A DNA stretch of 64,000 nucleotides from Plicaturopsis crispa FD-325 SS-3 (GCA_000827205.1 KN832574.1:1-64000); one strand, 5' to 3'; counted from the first letter of the stretch, positions 46,596 to 58,270 are shown. Numbers and translations are program-made. Notes: generated by a model not told the origin, from the sequence alone.

Positions 46596-49538
46596 TCAGT
46601 GACCGGCACTTTGAGGCAAATGTATACCAATGTACTTTTCGGATTCTGGATATGCGCGCGTTTTCAATCGGAAACCATCCAACTCTACACCGGGCATGGT
46701 TCGAAAGGCATCTTCGTTCGGGGCCGCAGGTATCACGTACTCTCCGTGCGCGCAATCTTTGGAGGTTGACCAGTGTCCCCATGGTTTAGGCGTGTCCGAG
46801 TCGGCATCTATATGTGCTGTTTTCGTTGGATTTCGGTGAAACACATAAGGATCATCGTGGAATAAATCACGGTTGGAAGAAGTACGGCGAAGGGCTGAGG
46901 TGGGTGATCCTGTACGCCGCGCTTCGAGCGTGTAAAGCTGACTGTGTTCGACGGCGGTAACTAATATATGATGACATCCGTGAGAAGGGAGGTGCTGAGC
47001 AGACATAACAAGCTTACTCATGAAGAAAACACGTCGAACAGAACAGTTCAACTGACCACTTGGCATGTGCCCCGTACATCCAGTGACTATATTTTCAAGG
47101 TTGTGCGATAAGTATGCATGCACGGGGTTGGGTGTCATAGACATCGCGATGCTGGGAAAGGCTTTCTCGTAGAGTACCGTCGACTGCCAAAAAGTTGGAT
47201 AGCCGCTTACAATGTGCAAAGAAATTGATTAGTACTGGCTCAGAACGATGTAGAGACAGGTACTCACTCCTTGTACCCAACAAAACGTGACGAAATCCCA
47301 CCTTTGTTCGTCTTTAAGTTTGAAGCTTCAGAATGGGCGTCTGCTCGGAAGTTACATGCTTCCCATATTTTGGTAGCGAGATTGCAGATGACCGTGTAAT
47401 TTGAGGCGTTGGCCTCAAGTGTAGCGGGAAAACTGCACGGGTAATCAACATACACGACGTCGCCCAGTTCCGGCCTAGTAGGGTGGTCAGGGAGTTGTTC
47501 CGAGGTGATGTACGAATCTTCAATTTGGAAGTAGGGCGCCAGCATCGTCCTCAAACTTGGCCAACACTGGGCACTTTCCGTCATTCCCGTGGTCGCTGTA
47601 TTCCAATCCTCGTATATAGCGGTGAATGCTGACTGAGGGTTGTCGAGAGCTCGGCCATATGCACTAGAAGAATGGTCTGGCAGGTTCCAAAGCGGACTGA
47701 GGATGATGTTAAGTGCTGGGACACCTTTTCCTCCCACTGTTTGAAATCTTCAGTCAGTATGCCCAGCTCGGGCTTCGAACGGATGGCCGCTACATGACAT
47801 ACGATCAAAGTTCACAGACGGCCCCGAAGAAATTCTGGGCCAAACTGTGAGCAAACTATGAAACCTTTTGATGTACGAGCCCGATGAGTATACTAGCAGA
47901 ACGTGAGTGAACAATCTGTTGACACAGCGTTTTTGAAGATACCAGCGTATGTGCTCAAAGGGGTTGGTTGGTACACGCATCTGCTTAATGTAGCATCAAA
48001 CCTTAACTTGGCTCGCAGTCAGTGTCAGATAACATGAAGCAGGCAAATAAACATAGTCACAAAATAGCCACGCGTTACCGGCGGAGCACGCATGTCGCTG
48101 TGGACAAGATACTCGAAGAAAGACTGGATCCACGCAGTGGATGGTGTTCGTGAAATGTTCTTTGTGAGTGGTTTCGATGATACTCACGTACATATCGGCG
48201 ACCTGTTTGAGATGAGATTACTTTTCGCTGATGGCATATAAATAACGAGGTACTACCATTCGCAAAGCTAATCGTACACGCTCTCGTACTGATAGCCCAT
48301 AGGGATTCTCAGGCGCTAAGACGGCACTGGCGAAGTAGGGATCTATACATACGGGTGAGCATTGAGCCATGCTATGTGATCTAGTCAGAAAAACACTTAC
48401 GGTCATCTACAACGACGAATCTTGGTCTAGAAGTCTGGCTTGATGCACCGCGGAACTGGACAACATTTGGGTGACTGTAGTTTGCACTATGAGAATCAAG
48501 ATCCACGGGTATGTCGCGGCCAGTTCTCACTATGCATCCCGGTAGCGGTGAACTTCCGCAAGGAAATCCTACAACAACGACTCAGGCTCGATCAATGCAA
48601 GCGTCAATATCATGCTAATAACATACCATGGCAGCTATATCCCGCTGGTACTGCAAGAAGAGGATGGACGTGCCGTCTGCTCGTAGTCGAGCCCGATAGA
48701 TATTTGAGTATTGAAACTCGTCATGATCAAGGCTCTTATGTGTCGCTTCCACTTCCAACAGCTCGATATCTTCTGGTTGAAAAGTCGCGTAGTCCTGGCG
48801 TCGGCTCAGCAGGGGAAGATCGCGGGCGGAAGAATGCGAACTACCCACCTGTGACTCAGCGACCGCCGAAGCCATCTGGATGCGTACGAGCGAGTTATAC
48901 TGGCCTTAAAATGAGTGAAATGCCCGCATAGAATAGCACAGCATCGTACGGAAAACTCTCGAAGTCTATCGTCCAAAGCCCGCCGTTGTTGCAGGATCTT
49001 CTCTTTATCGGCAAGGCTTAGTATGGCACGAAAGAAAACATGTCGCTGGGTGATCTCCGCCATTTCGGAAGAGACCCGTACGAATACCCTGGGAATGTAC
49101 GTCAGTCATACGGCGTTTTTCCGCGGGAGATACAGCAGCTATCTCACGGAATCAGATCCTTCAAATCGTGCAACAGAGCCTCGGTGGTGGGCGTCTTGGG
49201 AAAGTTCATGTCGTGGATCCAGTTCATGGTCGGGAGGACAAGCCGAATGATTCGCGCCACAAGCTCATCGGCGTCCTCCTTGTTCGTGCGTGCGTCCTGA
49301 GCAAGCGGAATGAGGTGCTGAGGGTCCGAGCTACAATCGGCTAATGGATGCGCACCTTCGCTGTCTCGACACAGACTAGGAGGGCGCTCGCGACGTTACT
49401 GACAATCGTCACGTTCGCGATGTCGGCTGCCGCCTTGACCGTCTTCAACGTCTGTATCGTAGCGAATAGGGTGTCTGTTGCCGAGGGAATAGCGTGAGTT
49501 ACCCGTCGTCGGAAGACACGTACGACTTTGAGCGGCAT
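46596..49538 (-). CDS. MLKL-like four-helix + pseudokinase-like protein, copy A
   Basis: The gene starts at 49538 and its first exons are 49538-49356, 49296-49148, 49088-48950, 48899-48849, 48794-48627, 48568-48531, 48474-48401, 48342-48257 and a 15-nt exon 48202-48188; clear later exons are 47736-47277, 47205-47018 and 46960-46596. Exon lengths 183, 149, 139, 38, 74, 86, 15 and 188 are identical to copy B at 54666. Residues 1-157 have the pattern of the MLKL/HeLo-like N-terminal helical bundle found in many Agaricomycete proteins (TLKTVKAAADIANVTIVSNV, ADKEKILQQRRALDDRLREF). HPNVVQFRGASSQTS resembles the kinase alphaC-beta4 segment, but no VAxK lysine is visible. The C-terminal domain (LGDVVYVDYPCSFPAT, VICNLATKIWEACN) is unrecognised. 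The segment between 48.0 and 47.75 kb does not resolve cleanly, so whether this copy is active is uncertain. Confidence 0.7.
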
Positions 49539-50524
49539 CAGTGTTGAAAACTAGGCGAGGTGAATGGTGGGTATGAGGAGTGGGGAGTAGCAGCGATGGG
49601 GGGCTGGTGCGAAAAAGGGAAGACAATAAGGCTCGAAGTAAGACGTGCTGTGGCACAGCAAGGGTAGAAGGCGGTACAGGTTTGCGATGCCATGAACGCA
49701 CCCTGCTTCGAATTAGCGCCCGATTGCTATATCGGAACATATAGACGCACTCACCTGCAGGACTACACGAGGCCGGCCTATCGGCAGGACAGTCCTCTGC
49801 CGACCCGCGTGAGGGGCAATGTCGAAAAAAAAAACGCACTCTTGCGAACACGGGTCTATCGGTGCGATTCACGGGCTTGAACGCTGCGTTTGAGGCGAGA
49901 ATAAAACTAAGCCCAAGCGTCTATGGATATGGGCTGACGGAGACGCCAAGGTGGCAGGCAAGTCAAGGAAGTCCAGTGTCATCTTTCGAAGTACACAGGA
50001 TGAAGCACATGATTGCCCAAGGCGTCGTAGTACTTGCGAGATTTGATATCGATCTGTAGCGTAGCGGACGAGGGGCCAGTCGCAGAAAACGCGCCCGCAG
50101 AGCAGGCGACTTCGATGGCTGCACAGAAACGGCCCTGCTTTTCACGGCGATAAGCACTGGAGACGCCATGGAGTCGTTAGCGCGCGGGCGACGGGCTATG
50201 CGTAGCCTGGACATACCTAGACACGGACGTTTGAGCCTCCTCGTGCCCTCCATGTGGGATTAGACATCGAATCGAATCAAAATGTCGCAGGGGGCAATTA
50301 CAAGGCCCTACATATGAATATAACGTGCTGCGTCGTCAGCGATATATATAGTATACTACAGGTGGACAGATGCACGCGTCGTGCAGCTGGGCATAAGTGA
50401 CGGGCGCGTGCCTCTAGCACGAGCCGTCAAGCTCCAGTAATTAGGTGTGGCGGTGAGAAGGGTGCGCAAAGGGCGCGGGTAGCGGCGTCGGCCTCGTCTT
50501 GCACGAGCTTCGTATGGTCAGCAC
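49539..50524. other. Upstream region of copy A and unassigned DNA
   Basis: About 200 bp before the copy-A start (to about 49730) are homologous to the region before copy B: both share GCGCTAATTCGAAGCAGGG and CGCAAACCT. The rest, 49740-50524, has only short frames and no recognised feature. Confidence 0.45.
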
Positions 50525-51034
50525 AAGGTCAGCAAATACGCGTCATGATGCAACGAAGAGCCTGCTGCATACGCGAATGAGCCCACCACACACACGCTAG
50601 GGAGAACACGTACGAGGGCCGTCCTTCAGAAGAAAGAATCATGCGAGTCCTCTCCCAGCGAGGAGGGCACGGACCATTGGTATCACCGACGCCCACACAA
50701 GATTGCGAACGCCAGTACGAATGCATGCAGAACTCGGAGATCCACGGCCTATTTGAACGACACAGAGCACGCCTCCACACGGTGGTCGTACCACTTGAAG
50801 GATCTGGACATACACACGTTGACAGTTTGCCAGAGCCTTGATCTCCGACACCGTGACGCGACGTTCCCTTGACTCAGTTTTGCAGCTACACGTGTAGTCA
50901 TTGAACGGAAAATGAACGCGCCCATTGGTATGTCACGGAGAGAACCAGGAGACAGCCTGAGAAGTAAGCAGACAGCATTGACAACAGATCTGGATCAAGG
51001 CAGCAAAATACGACTCGGACGAGAGGAATGGCAG

Positions 51035-51071
51035 GCGTTGTTTGGTTCACCTGCTCGAAGCCAAACAACGC
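51035..51071. repeat. 37-nt foldback repeat, copy 4
   Basis: GCGTTGTTTGG, loop TTCACCTGCTCGAAG, CCAAACAACGC, with a perfect 11-bp stem. It was duplicated together with its surroundings; copy 5 is the counterpart in the inverted copy. Confidence 0.85.
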
Positions 51072-51654
51072 ATACGAGGTTACCAATTTCGGACTTGAAC
51101 CTTGAACTTCTCTCTCCGACTCGCGAGGCGCATGCAGAGATCAAACTTCCAATCCTCTTTCAAGTCAATGCTCAGTACTCGAGTACAGCTTCCTTGCGCA
51201 ATCCAAGGACAAAGCCTTTCGCCCTCAGCATGTCTCGATGATGCGATGACTACGAGCGACACCCCGGCTTACCAGCCTACCACTGCTGGAACAAGGCGAA
51301 CGGATATTGAAGCATGATAAGTTCGGAGACGGATGCACGAGAATGGGCAAAAGGACACGCATGTCTTGGCCTTGCGGACATGTGGTCAGCGTATTCCCAG
51401 TGCGTTCCTCAAGTTCCTCTTGGATATAAACGAGCTCACGATTAAGGCCTTACGCGCGAACAAGTAGGCGCGAGTGGGCGCCTTTCCCTTCGCTACTCCT
51501 TTTACCTCGTCGCACGCTGCATGAGGAGTATTGCCGTTCTTGCCGCACCACGCCAACCTGTCTGACAGTGAAGACGACGCCATCATCTACGCTCTGATCA
51601 ATCCCCGGTCAATGCGACGATATACCTGTGTACGGATGGCCTAACGATGGCGTT

Positions 51655-51738
51655 CGTATGCATCTGCAGCCGCGACCGCGCTCGTATGCATCTACAGCCG
51701 CGACCGCGCTCGTATACATCTATAGACGCGACCACGCT
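51655..51738. repeat. 28-bp tandem repeat, three units
   Basis: The unit starts CGTATGCATCTGCAGCCGCG and ends ACCGCGCT; units begin at 51655, 51683 and 51711, the third with four changes. It lies in the part of copy 1 missing from copy 2. No coding sense is apparent. Confidence 0.8.
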
Positions 51739-52747
51739 CGGCACATTTGGCCACGCAACTCACAGCACGCCAAACAAGATGGGAAGCAAGTTCGGCCTTA
51801 CATTACTATTGAGGATGGGTACGGGCCTGGCGCCCTACCAGTCGACATAATTAAGTATAGAAATATCATATTTTCAAGACCGAGCACGAAGGGAACGTCC
51901 TCTGCAACCGTGACGCGCACGCTATCACCCGACACCCGTCACCCGTCCTTGCAACCCTCGTACCGCGGCTCTCGACAGCAAACGGAGGATTCGAAGGTCT
52001 AGAAAACAGTGGGATTGTGTATATGTCATTATCGCCTGGTGCGTATTTACGACACGCTCGTCTCGTTCTGCAACGACACTTGCTACTTATATGCGCCGAC
52101 CGTCCTTCCACCGTACATGCGAGCACATCGCGATTCCGGCCGGCCTCCCCGTCGCGGCCGACTATCTCCCCCCTCGGGTTCCGCTCGTACCACACACACA
52201 CTGTGATTGTGACTTCGGGATCTAGCGCACCCTGCGACTTCTGGATCCAGTGCCACTACGCGGATCCACCGCCAACACGCCCCAGGAGAATAGGACGACC
52301 ACGGTAGCCTCATACAGCGCACTGGCCAACTCGTCGATCGATTCTGGGTATACGCAGATTGGGCATGGCGGAACCTTCCCAAGGTGTATCTTAATTTTAG
52401 GCGGGGCGGACGGAAGGATGTACACTGGGAGCACGTCCGAGGCCTTATACTGGGACAATATTGACGGATTTCAATGATACGCGCTCAAAACGACTTATCC
52501 AATCCTCTGATGGTGACATCCTCGCCGCGACTGAGATGCGCCCGCGCGATACGGTCGATCATGCACGGCCAGAGTGCAATGACGTGGATATGGATCGTTG
52601 AGCTCGTTGTGCAGCACGGACAACGTAGGGAGAAGAACATGAATTACGGCTTGCTCGCTGCTTTTGCGCTTTCTACGGAGGCGAGGGGCATGTGCAGAGG
52701 CGTGTACATGTGTGGTTGCGCGGAAGACGATGCTTTCCCGGCGCCCT

Positions 52748-53230
52748 TCACCACTCGCGATAATGCTCCGAGAACACCGTCCGGAACTCGCTATGCTCGA
52801 CGCCTACGAATAAATGAGTAGCCAAACTTCTCAAAAAGACGCGCAGACACGTACCAGAATCGTCCAGCAGCCTCTCCACGCTTGCCGTAACCTCGTTCGG
52901 CTCAAACTCGTAGCTCGGCGGGACGACACCGCTCACGAGGTTCTCCTCGTACAGCGCCACGTCAAACACTCTCTTCCGGTAGTGCGAGCACGCAACGTAC
53001 TTGTCCCCGGCGAACGTACCGTGAAAGCCGCACCCGACGCCGCCGACCCTGCGGACGGCGGCGCTGATGGTGACGAGGATGGTGAGGGAGTGGTATTCGT
53101 CCGGGAGGAGCGGAGGGGCGTCGGGTCCGCGGAGGGTCGTGGCCCAGGTGCAGGCTGCGGCTGCGGAGAGGACGAAGCCGCAGCGTAGGCTTTTGACGGT
53201 CGTCCGGGGACGCGGGGTGGTGGTGGTTAT
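52748..53230 (-). pseudogene. Unknown small gene, copy 1, start codon changed
   Basis: Minus-strand exons 53230-52855 and 52803-52748 read TTTTPRPRTTVKSLRCGFVL, ATTLRGPDAPPLLPDEYHSL, TILVTISAAVRRVGGVGCGF, HGTFAGDKYVACSHYRKRVF, DVALYEENLVSGVVPPSYEF and end VEHSEFRTVFSEHYREW. About 143 residues, family not recognised. The homologous copy at 62226 begins with ATG, but here the same codon is ATA and no other in-frame ATG precedes the conserved part. The 3' exon is complete, whereas copy 2 has a different tail. So copy 1 probably lacks a normal start but keeps the ancestral end. The promoter is shared with the PD-(D/E)XK-like gene on the other strand. Confidence 0.65.
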
Positions 53231-53393
53231 CGATAAGTGTGAGGACAGGTTGCAACGCGGTGATGGTCAAGATGGACGCGTCGACGCGTCGCACGAGGCG
53301 CGTGTACGTAATCTCCACAGCGTACGCGCGAGCCGCGTTCCCCAGTGCTTTGACGCATCTTTCTCTCGACATCGACCCGGATCGTATCCAGAC
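53231..53393. promoter_or_regulatory. Divergent promoter with GACGCGTCGACGCGTC palindrome, copy 1
   Basis: The 16-bp palindrome at 53275-53290 contains two ACGCGT cores (the MluI cell-cycle box bound by MBF in fungi). The following GCACGAGGCGCG and TACGTAATCTCCACAGCGTA are conserved in the other two copies at 58191 and 62158 (reverse). It lies between two genes transcribed outward. Confidence 0.6.
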
Positions 53394-53945
53394 AAGGTCG
53401 GGTGGCCCAACTTCATACACACCGCATACAACGCCATCCAACACCCCGACCTGAAGAATTCGTGCTACGGGCTCTGGAACATGATCCTCTGCGAGCTGTT
53501 CCCAGCCCACGATGGCTTCGTCGTCGCACCTCAAACCTCCGACCCTTACTCCAGCAATAACTCAGTCGAGATTGCCTAAATCGTCCGGCGGATCAAGTCC
53601 AATCGTCCTGTCCTCTTCCTCGAGGTGAAGCCCCCATTCCACCTCGACCATCCCTCCCACCGAAGACGCGCCGACGCCCAAGTGCGCGAGCGTTTCTACT
53701 CGCTCTGGGTCCCTGGCATCCCTGGCCAGGTCCTATATGGTATCAGTGCGATCGGCACCACGTTCGCCGTGTATACGCTCGAGAACGACAGGATCACTCC
53801 TGTGGCGACTCCTCGGTCTGACGATGGAATGGTGGATGTCGCGCCGGGGGATCGATGGGAGCACGATTTGGTAACGGATGGGGACCACGTTTTAGAGGGA
53901 ATCGCGGCGTCGGTGAAGAGTGCGTCGCCGTCCCACGAGGCCTAG
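53394..53945 (+). pseudogene. PD-(D/E)XK-nuclease-like accessory protein, probably decayed
   Basis: The plus-strand reading WPNFIHTAYNAIQHPDLKNS, CYGLWNMILCELFPAHDGFV, VAPQTSDPYSSNNSVEIA, then RPVLFLEVKPPFHLDHPS, RRRADAQVRERFYSLW, VLYGISAIGTTFAVYTLEND and DVAPGDRWEHDLVTDGDHVL is a family common in Agaricomycete accessory regions. Its Asp...Glu-x-Lys core (FLEVK) resembles the PD-(D/E)XK nuclease fold. Here the codon aligned with the ATG of the copy-2 relic (61989) is AAG, and an in-frame TAA follows SVEIA at 53578. Unless an unseen intron or start exists, this copy is not translated normally. The role of the family is not established; a nuclease-like fold is an inference from the motif. Confidence 0.6.
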
Positions 53946-54665
53946 GGGAGGGGCAGGTAAGTTTGAGCGGTTAGCTCGTTGGACCGGAGCTGACATGAAT
54001 ATCGAACACGCGATATCAGTGATTGCCCTCTTCAATGAATGTGGCAATAATCTCATAGCGAGCGGCGAACGCGTACTCGACTATCTCTCCTGCGCCTAAT
54101 CCAATGCGAGCGAGCTGCAGGCGCCTTTCTCGCGACCGTGCTCTAGGCCGTACGTGGTTCAATATGGCACGATTGTTATATCGGGAGCTTTACAGCGCCC
54201 TGAGAAATCACCTGTGTCTTCCATTATATTGCACTGGGTTAGCATAGGCTGGCATAGAGTGCACCGCAATTACTCGACTGCACCTTCGTTCTGTGCACCC
54301 GTCGGTGCCAGTCTCGACACGTTCATAGAATTTGGATTCCGCTGCATTTCATTCTTGGACTGACAACCGAATATAGGTCAACTTGAACGCGTCGCTCCAA
54401 TAAGCTCCTGCCTTTCGACGATGCCGGCCTCATGTCTGCCTGGGGGTGGATCCGTCTAATTTCTGCGTGTCGATGCTGTGATTGCGCGCTAATTCGAAGC
54501 AGGGAACAGTGGTTATGGCAGCGCAAACCTATGTTGTCCTCCCGGGGCCCGATATCGATGCCATAGCCCGCTTGGCCTCGAAGCCTTATTATCCTCCCCG
54601 TGCCAGCTGCTACTCCCACACGCTCTTGAGTCCTACCATCCACATAGCTTCTCTCAGAAACTTTC
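53946..54665. other. Intergenic and promoter of copy B
   Basis: The last ~200 bp share blocks with the copy-A upstream region (GCGCTAATTCGAAGCAGGG at 54485). No other feature is recognised. Confidence 0.45.
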
Positions 54666-57600
54666 ATGGCAATGCTTCGAGTCGTGCGTGTCCTCCAGCG
54701 ACGGGTTCCAAACGCTCCCTCGGCGACAGATACTCTATACTCCGCTATACCGGTGTTGAAGACCGTGAAGGCAGCGGCCGACATCGCAAACGTGTCGATC
54801 CTCGGTAATGTCGCTAGTGCCCTCCTGGTATGTATCGAAACAGCCAAGGTGTGTACTCAGCTGCTGAGTGTAGTCGCGACTACCAACGCTTCGATTTTCC
54901 CGACAGGATGCCCGCGCGAATAAGGAGGACGCTCTCGAACTAGTCGCCCATATCGTTCGGCTTGTGCTCCCGACCATCAATTGGATCAAGGACATGGAAT
55001 TCCCTACCTCAGCCGTCGCCGAGGGATTGTTGCACGATCTGAAGGATCTCATCCCGTATGTCGACCAGTTCATGATATATCTTCGCTGCTTGACTAGCGT
55101 GCCTAGGGTATTCACACAAGTCTCTGTCGAGATGTCGAAGATCACCCGGCGAAACCTTTTGTTTCGAAGCTTTCTCAGTCTCGCAGATAAGGAAAAGATC
55201 CAGCAACAGCGCCGATTCTTGGACAACAAGCTTCAGGAATTTACCGTGCGGTTTCCTTGAGCTGCTTTCGCATGTGTTTTGCTCATCTCGCGGGCAGTAC
55301 AAATCCGACATGCGCATCCAATCTTTAGTAATGGACTTAAAGAAGATAGTCTCGGACATTGATTCGAGGCAGATAGTTACCCGGGATATCGTCAGAGAAG
55401 TACTGCCTGTTTTTTTCTTCTCTTCATCGTGCTGAACCTGCGCTAGGATTACACGATCGTGAAGCAGGAGGACGTTGATTTATTGGAAGAGGACCGTGCG
55501 TGGCATCTGAAGAAGGGTCGTGTCTTGCGCGCTCAATTTCAACCGGACAAAAAGCCACTTCGCGTTTTCGCGTACAAGCAAGGCATTTCCACTGAGGTGC
55601 GCGATCATTTGACTGTACGCAACTGGATTTCAATGTTCTTTGACTCGGGACGCTAAAGGAATTCTTGGCCGAAGTTCATCGCTACCGATTCTTCTTGTGA
55701 GTACTTGGTAGAATGCAGCTCCGAGTCTTGATTTCCACACGAACATTATAGCCACGCAAATATCTCGCAGTTCCGTGGTGCATCAAGTCCTACGTCTCCC
55801 TCAAAGTTTGTAGTTTTTGACGATCGTAAGCCTATACCAATGCTCGCGGCATGTCTCATCTTGCTCACCTGTGCTTTCAGATCCCTATGTTGTTCGTGAG
55901 GTGCTAAGACCTGGTAATCCCTGTAAACTATCGATACGAGAGCGCGTGCGATTAGCTTTGCAAGCGGTAACATATCTGCTCTGGCATATGTGGGCAGATA
56001 GACTAATTCGGTGTGTTGTAGACCATCGATCTCTGCGTGAGTATCCAGACTATATGTGATCGACCGCTTTCTCAACCGCGCGTGTCTAGTCAGTGTCTCA
56101 TTATATGCACGACAATGAAGTTCGTCATTCCGTTTGGGTAAATGCCTGCGAGGTGAGTATGCGTCATCCTTTAGACCGCACATTCTCTAACATTCAAGAC
56201 GAGTGAAGATTAGACTTGATACTGCATTGAGCAAAGTTGTGTTCCAGCCACCTGTCTCTGGGTTAGACAGAGGACGCAGTAAGCATATGTTGCTCCCAGT
56301 TGAATACTGCATTAAGGCTAGCAGATTTCTCACATGTATTTTATTCTAGAGGATTTTTCGGCCAATCTGATACTGTGCACACTCTTGGAAAGAGTACGTT
56401 TCATGCCAATACCTTTGAGACGAGCCAAAATTCCTCATTGCGCAGTACAGGCAACGCCTTATTATGGAAGCGGTGTGTTCTGTTGCGATCATCTGCCAGC
56501 TCAAGTTATGCAAGTTCACTTTGTGTTGCAGTGAGATCCTGGCGCAACATCTCCGCACTTGACGTAATATTAGAGTCGCTATGGCTCTTCAGAAGATATC
56601 ATGACAATCAGCCTTTTGAACGAACTGGGGCCATATTTTCCGAAATACTAGAGGACTGGATGTCTGCAACCGCTACAATCACAGAGAGCGCCCAGTTGCC
56701 GAGTTTGAGGATGATCCTCATGCGCCACTGCGTACTCTACGATACACCCATTGGGTGTGAAACACGGGTCCCTACACTTGATCTAGGTGATGTCTTTTGT
56801 GTCGAGTATCCTTGCTCGACTGTGTCTACTGGAGCCGAGGCGAAGTACACGTTCATCTGTAATATCGCTACAAAAGTATGGGAGGCATGGAACTTGCCAC
56901 CGCTTTCGACCTTCACACTCGACCGTGATCCGTTGGCCCTATGGAGACATCGCGGACCTTTGTGAGCACCCGTCTCTTCTTTAATATCAATCTAGGGACT
57001 GCTTATGATTTGCCTCATGCGTGTAGCATAGGAAATAACGACGCTTGTCGATCCTCTTACTGGAAGTCATTTTACCCTGACGGTGCAAGGTATCCTCGAG
57101 CGGAAGGTGCTGCCCGTTTACAAAAATACTTGTCAGACAATCTTGAGGGTATAGTGGGATGTATCGGTGACCTGGGCGCTCAGAGCACTCCCGTTCGACG
57201 TGTTCTGTTCATGGGTAAAATCCTCATTTCTGCATTCTTATTCGTGTGCTTACATTTGTGCGCTGTGAGGCTAGTTACCGAGGTGACGCGCAGGATAACC
57301 TCCAGGATCCGGGCGAAGCCTCTGAAGCCTCGTACTCGCGAAGCTCTTTCCTCGGCAAGCGGTATTGAGAACAGCAACACAGATGTCGACAGCAGCGGTG
57401 GTCCATATTGGTTTCACCCTAATCCAACGATATCCGCAGAAACAGACACACCTAACTCGTGGGGATACTGGTCAACATCTCGGTTCCCAAAATGGGCACC
57501 TCCAGAGGAGCGCGGCGAAGATACAATCCCTACCCTGACCGACAAAAAAGAGTTCGAGAGGTTGATTCTAAATGGTTCTGGTGTTGGAGCGTTCATGGAA

Positions 57601-57720
57601 GAAGATTCCAACGATAAGTGTGTTAGTATTTACGTCCCTAAACCATGGGTGGCTGATTTACATCGGTTTTACAGCTACACATACCAAGTTCGAATACTTG
57701 ATGAACGCGTCATTCTTTGA
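54666..57720 (+). CDS. MLKL-like four-helix + pseudokinase-like protein, copy B
   Basis: Sixteen exons: 54666-54848, 54907-55055, 55107-55245, 55298-55399, 55447-55596, 55659-55696, 55752-55825, 55881-55966, 56022-56036, 56090-56152, 56209-56278, 56325-56393, 56446-56472, 56532-56961, 57027-57214, 57275-57720. Their sum is 2229 nt, an exact 742 codons plus stop with no internal stop. Residues 1-157 are helical, amphipathic and MLKL/HeLo-like (VLKTVKAAADIANVSILGNV, ADKEKIQQQRRFLDNKLQEF). Residues ~190-310 resemble a kinase N-lobe (VKQEDVDLLEEDRAWHLKKG, NISQFRGASSPTSPSKFVVF) without a VAxK lysine, HRD or DFG, so pseudokinase-like. Residues ~390-742 (LGDVFCVEYPCSTVST, FICNIATKVWEAWN, NSWGYWSTSRFPKW) are unrecognised. 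In animals the MLKL helical bundle permeabilises membranes under control of its pseudokinase; any such role here is inference. Confidence 0.8.
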
Positions 57721-58119
57721 ATGAACACTGAACAGCACTCAGGCCAGCTTGATGGAGGGGCAATGCGAGTGATAGTATCCCAGGCAAGTGCTTCCTCTCC
57801 CTAGCACCATCCTTTGATACTGAACGCGATCACAGTGGAATCGAATGTGTTCAGTGCATGTCAAGTATTCGCCGTGTTTCTCGGATATCAATCTTGTCGT
57901 ATCGAATTGTATAACGCCAAAGTGAGAGCGTAAGGACTTACCGGTAAAGGTTTCAGCCAATATTAATGGGGAGTCGAGGACAACCCGCTAGCATAAATAA
58001 ATAGCAAGTGAAATTATTCGACATCCGACATTGAACAGATACAGATACAGAAATTCTGGACAGCTGACACTCGGAAGTAAGGCGTGTTGCAGTCGTACCT
58101 TTATCTTCGGGTGCCTCCT
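57721..58119. other. 3' region of copy B
   Basis: No credible ORF and no repeat recognised; AT-richer than the flanking coding DNA. Confidence 0.35.
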
Positions 58120-58270
58120 TGTGCAGTGGGAGTGGTGGTCATGGATATTCGTGAGCTGAGTACGACACGGCGATGGCCAACATTTTTTTTGACGCGTCGA
58201 CGCGTCAAGGCGCGCCTACGTAATCTGCATGGCGTACGCGTCCGTCTTGTCTTTCCTGCCGTCGAATCGT
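58120..58270 (-). repeat. Relic of the divergent promoter, third copy
   Basis: The palindrome GACGCGTCGACGCGTC is at 58191-58206, followed by AAGGCGCGCCTACGTAATCT and GCGTACGCG as in copies 1 and 2. On the minus strand an ATG at 58142 begins MTTTPTAQGGTRR and stops, matching only the first residues of the small unknown gene (MTTTTP). So a third module once stood here and only its promoter and start remain. Confidence 0.6.

Larger units (their letters stand above)
50525..53440 (+). repeat. Inverted segmental duplication, copy 1
   Basis: This segment matches the reverse complement of 61940-63560 over several blocks: 50525-50640, 50820-51265 and 52765-53440. Shared sequences include GGGCGCGTTCATTTTCCGTT with its complement at 63035 and the 37-nt foldback at 51035/62889. 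The interval 51266-52764 has no counterpart in copy 2. It contains two decayed genes and their shared promoter at its right end. No long ORF explains 50525-51265. Confidence 0.8.

Noticed and set aside
51655-51738. Short regular repeats suggestive of an array
   Set aside because: The units are directly abutting without spacers and the genome is eukaryotic, so it is a plain tandem repeat and not CRISPR.
52962-53534. 190-codon minus-strand ORF reading YEVGPPDLVWIRSG and on
   Set aside because: It is mainly antisense to the PD-(D/E)XK-like gene and runs into the small gene in the wrong frame; the conserved readings are the two outward genes.
57215-57274. Possible membrane helix ILISAFLFVCLHLCAV in copy B
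   Set aside because: The stretch lies in a 60-nt intron with good GT and AG sites, and both paralogues have an intron at this place.
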